A stretch of DNA of 64,000 bases from Paraprevotella xylaniphila YIT 11841 (GTDB lineage: Bacteria; Bacteroidota; Bacteroidia; Bacteroidales; Bacteroidaceae), in the NCBI RefSeq assembly GCF_000205165.1, contig NZ_GL883870.1, forward strand, positions 83,477-147,476, written 5' to 3'. Below are positions 49,181-59,000 of the stretch, one piece after another. Position 1 is the stretch's first letter; each line of letters opens with the position of its first letter. Under the pieces are notes generated by a model. The model did not search any database, had not been told where the DNA came from, and saw only the letters and a list, made by a program, of their open reading frames with translations. The translations under genes were made by a program, and so were the position numbers.

Positions 49181-50098
49181 CTACCGGACCATGGCTTTTA
49201 CCACAGTAGTCCGTCCGTCGGCACCGGCCACCTTGAAGAGGTAAGCCCCTCTTGCCAGTACAAAAGCCACTTCGTTTCCTGTAGCCTCCTCGGTAGCCAC
49301 AATCTTACCGTCGACCGTCACCACGGTCACGGCATCGCCGTCGGCCACACCAAACACGGTGGCCTTGCCCATACCGGACTTCACATATATATCATGCCGT
49401 TGGTCTGCATCCATACGTTTGAAACTCAAAGTAAAGCGTCCCTCAGCGACTCCCGCTTCCGCCGTCCGGAACGAGTAAGCCCCTTCTTTCAGGTCGGCCG
49501 CCTTGCCCGTCACTGCATCTTTCAGTATCACATATTCATAATCCCCGGCCTCGCAGTCTTCCGGAATGCCGATGGAGTACATTCCCGCTTCGGGCAGGCT
49601 TACGCCCACGCCTATCGTGCCTTCACGGTCGATGGCCGAAAGCAACGAATAACGTCCGCCGTCGCGTACGGCAAAGATTTCAGGTTCGCCGTTGTCGTTC
49701 ATCCATTTCACGCCGTCGTGCGCCAAGTCGAATTCCATCGAGGCTTCTTCCGACGGCACCGCCATCAACTGCAACTCGTCATGGATGCCACCGGTTTCCA
49801 CGCCTCGCTTGCCTGCTTCAGGCGCAATATAAAGCGCCAAGTCCGTACTACGTACCGGTTCCTGCACTTCTTCGGCACGCATCCCCACGTCAAACGTCTC
49901 CTTTTCTTTCAGGGTTGCCGTCTGCGTAAAGACTGCGCTGCCCGCAGGAATATTACCCTGTACACGCGTACCGTCGGATGACAAGCCCATAGCCGTGTAA
50001 TACCCATCATTGGCATAGCCATACACCACACGGCCATATTCCATATCCTCGTAGTTCATCGTACAGAGGTATGGCGAACCGAAGAGGTTCCATCCCAT
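49181..50098 (-). pseudogene. C-terminal end of the giant beta-helix protein, out of frame
   Basis: The 305-residue frame starts at an internal Met and has no signal peptide. Its first residues (GWNLFGSPYLCTMNYEDMEY) continue the giant protein's C-terminal domain once one base is added at about 50106-50118. The last ~70 residues (GKATVFGVADGDAVTVVTVD, then GAYLFKVAGADGRTTVVKAM) look like a type A sorting/secretion domain with a Gly-x-Tyr-x-Phe-Lys-Val core. On its own it could not be exported. It is the missing end of the giant gene rather than a separate gene. Confidence 0.75.
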
Positions 50099-53000
50099 GT
50101 TCTCCTTATGGGTGCCCCGTCTTCATCAGCGGAACTCCAAGGAGCATTGAAATTATACTGCTTCAATTCGATGCTCTTCGGCTGTCCGTCTTCCTTGTAA
50201 TCCGTTCCATAGAAACGCAGGGTCATGTCCTTGTCATGTCCTTCCGGTGCCTCAAAGAGCAACCCTTCCGTCACAGCCTCAAGCACACCCGAAGAAATAT
50301 CCCTCCAAGCTTTCGAATCACTCTCCTCGAAAGCGTAGTCATGTCCTGCACGCAAATTCCCGTCATACCGGAATATGCCTACTTGGGCATCCTCTTTCCC
50401 GTCCACTGTCATACGGTCTACACGGAATGGCATAGCCACCAAGTCCTTATATCCGTTATCCGCCACCAGTTTGCGTTCTGCGGCAAAGTGCGTCAAAGCG
50501 ACTTGCCTGCCTCCGCCCCACAAGCCGGCACCGTGTTCCAACAACAAGAACCCGGGGTTGAAAGGCGATGCGGAAGCATAGCCGCGCTTCAGGCGCAGTT
50601 CACCGCCTTCGCGCACGTACACCACTGACTTTCCATGCGGATAGTCACCGTCCGTCACCTCCGCGCTCCCCTCCACGTTCCATGTCTCGAAACAGCCGTT
50701 GTCCACCGTGCCACGCACACGCAGGTTACCCGCAAGGTCTTTCTCATGTCCGGCCCTCGTCATGTAAGTCTCGATATCCGTTTTCCCGCCATCGATATTC
50801 CCGGTATCCGTTTCCTTCAACTGGTATGCCCAATATCCATCGGCCACATAACCGTTCTCCTGTCCGGCCTCCACCGTGTTTTCCTTCGAGGCATCGCCCA
50901 ACGTGCCGCCGTTCACAGCCGTCACGTTCACGGCCTTTCCTTGCCCGTCCACGGTCGCCCCGTCCACAATACTATTATATAATACTCCACCGGTTCCCAA
51001 ATCCAACTTGCTGCCGGATGCAAGGATAGAAGTAGACAACATGCCTGCGGAAACTCTGTTATCTTCGCCCTTCACTTCAAAGCCGTCCACCACACTGGCA
51101 CCGGTCATTTCCAGGGAGGACAAGGAAGAACGTCCGGAAACTTCCAACAAGCCCTTCCGTGCCGCCAACACGGCGTCGGGTGTTTCTCCGGCCTCATCGG
51201 CCATGCTGCCATATACTTTCACATTCTGGCGGGCCAGGCGCAACGGCAAGCCTTTCACGTTCCCGTGTACAAACACGTAACCGTTCTCCCCTTCGTGGCC
51301 CTGGGCATATACTGTAGCCAAATCGGCAGCCCCTTGCAAATCGCCCATGGCATTGGCCCAGTCGCTTCCACTTTGGTCTCCTCCTGCCACACCGGCTTTC
51401 ACATAAATCACCGGTTTCAATTCCGACGCATATTCGTATGCTCCCACGTCGATGCCTTCTCCCACCGCACGCTGGCTTCCGGCCAAATCGCTTTCGGCAG
51501 ACGGAATCGGTTCATCTTCTTTTCCCAACACCTCACGCTGATAGGCCGCATTGTCGCCTTTGTCCAACAAAGTCAGGTTAGGACGGATACGGTAGTCACG
51601 TGACAAAACATCCCCATTATCCGGATCCACAAAGTTCGGTCCATGCTCAATGTCGCTGTTCTCAGCTGTTCCCAAAGAGACATTTCCCTTTCCGTACAAC
51701 CCGTCCAACTCCTCGCCGTTCCTCCATGCCACGGAGTTGTACACCGCTTTCGGGGTGCCTTCCACAGCCTTCCTCTGGTTTTGCGCAAAGGTGGCATTGA
51801 CCACCGTGGTTCCTGTCGTGGCTCTCAGTCCAGTCTGCCCGTCGCCCATCAAGGTATTCACAATCAGAATATCCCCGTTGCTCTCCGTCAAGTCGATGCC
51901 TGTAATATTGGCGCGTGAAGCCACATTCTTCAATGTGAGCTTGCCTTCGCCGGAAGCATTGGCCCGGACACCGGTATTACCGCTACGGAATGTCAAGCCC
52001 TCCACAGTCACCGGCTTACCCTTGGTACTGACATCCAACAGGATGGTATTCCCATCCTTAGCCGATATTACCGTAGGTTGGCCAAAATCCTGTTTACCAG
52101 CATCGTTATAAGAGCCTTTCACCGTCAGACTCTTTGTCACGATATCCTCCGTTGTGCCCATATTGATTTGGTAAGCCACATTGCCCGTGTACAAATTGGT
52201 CTTAATACTATATTCACCGGCTTTGATGAATACCTTTTTCTGGATGGTCGAAGGATTAGTTTGCGAACCGGTGGAATTGGCCATTGCATTCAAAGCGCCC
52301 CGCAAGTCGGAAGTAGCATTCTCCCAACTCTCCCCCGAACGGTCGCCGCTTTCTTCCGTAGCCACGTAGACGGCATCCAAGCTATACAGGTTAGTCGGAT
52401 ACTGGTATTCATACAAACCTATATCTATCTTCTTGTCTTGCTCTTGTCCCTGTTCATCCTTCGGGCCGGCATAACGTTTGTCCCCCGCCATGTATCCTTG
52501 GTACGCCTCCTTATTACTGTTCATCCATTCACAGTAAGCTCCCGATTCCTCTCCCCCGACTGTTTTTTCACCATGACCGGCATCTACCAAAACAGAAATA
52601 GCTCCCGGATTCCAACGTGCATCCGACACATATCCTTCGACACCGGCCACCGTGGAGGGACGGGAGAAACGTGGCCCGTCAATATGGTTGTTTCGGGAAT
52701 CAAGCTGTACAAATCCGGTCGACACCACATTATCTTCCAACGGTACATCGGAAGCTGAATAGACCATTTTAGCTACTGATACCGGTGCACCTTCCCCTTC
52801 ATTGCCCCATACCACCGTATTGGTCAGTAACCCGCCGGGCACATATAAAGCCGCATATTTACTGGCCTTGTTCCTTGCAAGGGTATTGTTCATCAATTCC
52901 ACCGTAACATCTTCACCGCTCGTAGCCAAGGCACCTCCCATCGAAGGTTGTCCGTCCAAAGCCCCGTCTGCCTCGTTGTTCACCCAAAGCGTATTGACGG

Positions 53001-56000
53001 CTTTGAACGAAGCCTTTCCACCGCGGCTTCCGGCCACGTATACCGCTCCTCCCCGGACGTCATTCACCGTAGTCCCTTCTCCTACCTTAGGATTATCCAC
53101 CGTACCGTTTCCGGCAAACACGGAACCGGATACGACGACATCCGCATTCAAGGCATGCAATGCGCCTCCGCGCACAGCCTTATTATTCAACAGCCGGCAT
53201 CGATTCAATGTATAGTCTACGCCATAGGTATATATACCGCCTCCTCGTCCAATTTCCTTCTGTCCTTCCAATGTAGAAGCCGTCTCGCCATCCATAATGG
53301 TCAATCCGTCCAATACCACGCCCTTGCTGTCCGTAACGTCGTCTTCTGCCCTGCTATATATCACATGGTACACGTTACGTGCGCCTTCAGCCACATTCAC
53401 ACGTCCGGAAAGGATGGTCTGGTGGGCAAAATCCCAGGGCTCTTTCACACCGTTCCCGCTAAACTCTCCTGATTCACGTTTGTTCAACAAATCCTGTATC
53501 TGTTCAGGAGCATAATTTGATATATCCTCAAAATGAACTCCGCTTGCATTCACCAAGGATATCTCCCCCCAGGCATACGGTTCGTCTCCCTTAAACCCAC
53601 CGAACAACTTGACATTGTCTGGAATGACATACGAATTGTCACGTTGGCTTGGTTCTCCCGCACTCTCGTCCGCCCCACCTTCACGAGTGTACAAAGGCTT
53701 ATACGTGCCTTCAGCCAACCAGATTTCAAATTCAATGTCCTTTGCATTTGGAATGACCTTGGATGCCCGTACCTGGCGGATATACTCCAAAGCATCGCCC
53801 AAATGGAAAAGACTGGTATAGAACGAACATCCCAACAATTCGCCCTCCTTTCCGGCTTCTTCCTCTGTCAATTCCGTATTGTTGAGAGGAGATACGAAAA
53901 TGCGCCGCACCACCTCATGCGCATTCTCCGGAATCTTCATCGTCCCCCCGGGATGCGCATAGGCTCCTGCATCTATCAGAGATTCTTCGTCACTTGTATT
54001 CTCCGCACGAAGATTGCCTTGCATATCGTAAACAGAAACATCAAGTTTGTCCACCCAATTCTTCTGAAACCTTACCGATGCCCCATGCTTGATCAATGCC
54101 GAGAACTCCCTTGGCACATAATAGTCGTTTTTGAAATAAAGCTTCCACTCCGTGGTCATTGACTTGTTGCCGTAATTGGACGGCATTTCATACGTCTCCA
54201 CGAAACAGTTATTAAACGGGTAGAAAGCCGTCACCTTGGAGTCGATAGAAGCAAACAAAGCATCCGGGTAAACCTCTTGCGTGATACCGCTCACGTTCTT
54301 GTCGCTAGGAGCCGTATTGCCCCATACCACGGTATTGGCTGTCAACGCCGCACCACGCTCCACAAATATACCGCCCCCCGTACCTGTAGCCGTGTTCCCT
54401 GCCACCGTGGAGGAGATAATATAAGAACGCGTTTCCACTTGGCTCATATCTTTCCCTTCGGTACCGGCATAGATACCGGCTCCCTTTTCAGCCGTATTGC
54501 CCATCACACCGCATCCGGAAACCCGTCCACCGGGCAAAACGAACAGCCCGCCACCTTCCGTAGCCGTATTGTTACGCACCACACAGTTGCGCACATGGGC
54601 ATTCTTTGGCACAATGGTTCCGCCCCCCCGGGTTCTTGAATCTCCATACCCGACGGTAGACGTAGCCTGCCCGTCCTCCAAATAGACACCGTCGAGCACG
54701 GCCGGCTTCTCCAATGCCGCCGTGGCTTCCGTGCCAAACTGCACGGCATGGTAGCCGTTCACCTCTTGGCGCGTACCTGTGGCCTCGGAAACCGCGCTCA
54801 ACACAGTCATATAACGGGCTGCATCGCGTGGAGATGCCTCATCCCAGTTTCCTTCCTCCGTAGACGTACCTTCCCAATAACCACCCTTGACCGTCACCCC
54901 CGCAGGAATGACGAAAGTATAACTTTGCGGGTCTTTGGGATCAGACAGCGTATTGGCATGATAAACCACTCCCTCTACATTAGCTCCTTCGTACCCGGCT
55001 ATCTTCACCGTCACTCCGTCTCGGCTTGCCGCCAACCGTCCGGCTGCATTCAACACTTCCTGCAACTTCATGGCGCAGGCCGCATTCGCAGGAGAATCTC
55101 CCACGGCAGTCCCTTTTCCGTTGAAAGTCACATAAAATATTCCGTCGGCATCAGCCTTCACGGCATCTTCATTGTTCCGCTCGTATGCCCCGATGTCCAC
55201 CGTACAGTCCTTGATACGGTCGGTGAAGTCAACATCTGTGGCGGGAAGGGATATATTGTCTCCCAAATCTTCCGTACCATGGTTCAAGCAGACCGTGGCA
55301 GCACTCAACCTGTAATTATTCTCGGTCGCGGCCTCATCTCCCTTTTCGAAAGGATTGGACGATGCAGCACTACCCGAATAACAGTCGTGAAGCCGACGTA
55401 AGACTTCGTCGCTTAAAGTTACGTTCGACTGTATGTAACTATTGTACGCCCCATTGAATTTTGTCACGTCCACAAAGCCCAACGCGGCATTGCTGTTGCC
55501 ATAAATCAAACAGTTGTAAAGACGTAAGTTGGCAGAACCATAACTGTCACTAAAATACTGATGCAATCCGCCCGTTCCGTTAGACTGATTATAAGCAATC
55601 GTATTGTTGTAGAAAGTGGCCGCTTCGATAAAGATACCACCCCCATGGGTTTGTGCATAATTGTTAGCCACCAAGTTGTTATACCCGGTACCGAGAATCA
55701 TGTACATGCCACCGCCGTATGATTCGCCACCTTCGTTACGGTTGTTCAGGATAAAACAATTGACCACCTTGCTGTTCTCTCCGTCACAATAAATCCCCGC
55801 CCCACGCGTACAACCGGAGGAATTGTAGTTTTCCGTCACCACGCAATTCTGCAAGGTCACGCCACGGAACATGCGCACGCCTGCACCACCATCTCGATTG
55901 GCTTGGTAACCCTTATAAAATCCGTGACGGATTGTGAAACCGTCCCATGTGGCTCCTTCATATTCCACATAACCTCCTTCTTGGTTCTCCCAACGGTAGG

Positions 56001-59000
56001 TGTTGGAAGCTGTCTCATCCGCTCCAGGAACGGAGTTGCCATAACCTTTATTTATCCAATGGTTGCTCCAATCATTCCAAGTCCATCCCCATTCCCAATA
56101 GCTATACGAACTCTCCCGACCCGACGGTGATTTGGTCGGCAAACACACATCCGGTTGGAACAACACAGGCTTACGGGTCCTACCCGGCAAACTACCGGAA
56201 TTGTTAACCGGATTGGTTTCCTGTATCTGCAAAATCGTTTCATATAAATTCTTCTCCAAGCCCTCCGACTCCTGATTGGCCGGGATGTATTGCGAGAGCA
56301 ACGGATGGCGGTCATCCAAACCCGGTGTTCCGGAAGCCGGGAAACCGCCCAATACCTCCACCTTGTCTCGGATGACGAAACCCTTATAGTCGGTATAAGT
56401 TCCTCCGGCCACCCATACCTGTACACGCTGGCCGCTCTCGGCAGAAGACGCCGCACGCTCTACGGCATATTGCAATCCGCCAATATACCGTTCATAACGT
56501 TTGTTACGGATATTGATACCAGAGGCACCCGTCACATGGGTCACTCCACCATGAAATTCCGTCTTGTAATTCACATTACTGGCCTCCAGATTATTTTCAT
56601 TGAGATGCTCGAAAAACAACTTGCTAGCTCCGGAAGTCTCACCATAAGGACGGGCCGAAGCATCATAGAAACCCACATAACGCGAATCTGTTGTGGAAAC
56701 ACCTAATGTGTTTTTTCTGCCAAGGTCGTAAACCTCATTGCCCGCAATGGCATTTTCCCATGACGAGCCGTCTTTGCGGCCTGCCCCGCCGGCCGTGACA
56801 TAAAGCACTGTCCCGTTCTCCGGCAGGTCGGCCTCGTAAGCACCTTTGTCCGGCATACCACCTAAATTACGCCCTTTCCCGGCAATGTCCTTATCCAAAT
56901 GCGAAGGTGTCCCGGCAGCCTTGTTTATCAAGCTTCCGGCCTCAGCGGAACTGGTATTCGGCAAGAAACTGGAATAGCCGCCCAGATAAGTGTCATATCC
57001 CATGGTCGCACCGGCTTGATTCGTGGGATTGGCAAAGTTTTTAGCCCCTTCAACCCCCAAGGAAGCTCCGGTGAACGTGTCAGCCCCCGCCGTGTTCCCG
57101 GCAGAAAAAGAAGAAGCCCCCATATCGGCAGGAGCCGACCCCATGTTGTTCACCACGGTGACATGGTACATCGTAAGGTCGTTGCACAAAATGACCGGAT
57201 TGGTTTCCGTAGTATTCGTATTATTGTTGACCACACAATTCTCTAACGTCAGCTTAGCTGCGGAAGCCGAAATAGCCGCACCGTTCACCGCCGTATTATT
57301 CTCGAAAACCGTATTCCTCACGGTAACGTCGGCTCCGGAAGCCACCAACAAACCTGCCCCTTGGGTACTTGTAGCTTCCCCGGCAGCATATCCTCCTGTA
57401 ACATGCAATCCGTCGAACACCACCTTGGCTCCTGCCTCGACGGTAATGCAATGGTAAATGCCGTCTTCCAGAGCCGTACCATCGGGATTCCCATTAATCC
57501 AAGTACGATATGTCAAAGGATCGCGTTCTCCCACTCCTCCTTCCATTCTCTGATAACCGCCCTTAATCGTCAACGTCGCCCCGCCCGGCATTCTCGATAC
57601 ATTCACAGTAGCCGTCTTAGGATCCAAATTGGTAAAGGCATAGCGCGGATAACAATCTCCTTCTGTAATACAAATCTCGAATGATTTTCCACGGGCTTTC
57701 TCCTCATCATAAGCTGCGAAGCAAGCTATGGCCTCATTGACGGAACGATAAGCTTTCTCCCAACTGCTTCCGTCGTGGCTCGGAGTGGTACACTCCATAT
57801 CCACATACAAACGGATGACATCCCCGTCTTCCTGCGGATGCAACGGCATGGCCTTGACGGCCACGGCGCCCAAGCAAGGTTTCTGTGCGAAAAGCGTCCC
57901 GCGAATATCCAATTCCGGATTCAGCAAAACGTCTTCGGGAAACTGCCCCAATGTAAGTCCCCTGGCCCGTAAATTAGACCCGGTTTGGGGTATCCAATGA
58001 TAATCCACCGAAGTCCAACCGGCTTGCACACCGATATCCTGGGGCATCTTTTCCGTTTCAAAGTCCGGAGATATCACACTTTCCTCAGGACGGGAATTGG
58101 CTTCCGTCAGCGAAATCAAGTTCTGTTGGAGGGTATTGTTCCACACGGCATTGCCCATGCCAGAAACAGCAGTATAAAAGAAACGCACCTTATCCACCGA
58201 AGAGTTATCAGCATAAACAGGAACGTTGATGCCATCAATCTGATTGTTCCACAATACGGAATTCACCACCAAGGCATATTCGTCCACATACAGTCCACCC
58301 GTACGGGAGGTTCGGCTCGCACTCGCATCTGCCCCATTCGGCGTGTTATTGTTCGTAATAGTGGCATGCAACACCACCCCTCCCCGGTCGCAATATACGG
58401 CACCATTTTTACGGCTCGTATTGTTACTGACCACCGAAGTAGACAATATCAGATATTCCGGATGCCGCCCGTCAAACCAGGCTTCATGGCTTGCCATGTA
58501 TATTCCGCCTCCATCGTCTGCCGAATTATTAGCCAACATAGACCGCAAGACAATGCCCGTATTGTCCATGTAAACACCTCCTCCGCTACCATCGGCATTG
58601 TTATTATAAATCAGCGAACCGCTCACACATCCGCCTTCCATATATACAGCGCCTCCGTTCCCTTCGGCCGAATTCTCCGTGACAATACAATTATTAAGGT
58701 AGGCATTAGCCTGCATATAGACACCGCCCCCTCTGTCGCCGTCATAATCCCCTGCATATTCAACCCTTGCACTTCCTCCCTTAATGGTCACCCCATCAAG
58801 TACCGTGGAACGAGTGAAAGCACTCCCGTCCATACGGGCAAACCATACTACATGACTGGAATTGCTACCGCTCACCGTCCATTTCTGGTCATTTTCAGAC
58901 CATACGCATTTCCGCCCCGTCTCATCCTCACTGACGTAACCGGACCCTTTCAATACCGTCAGGTACTCGTATTCCCAAGGCATGCCGCCGTCCTTAAGCT

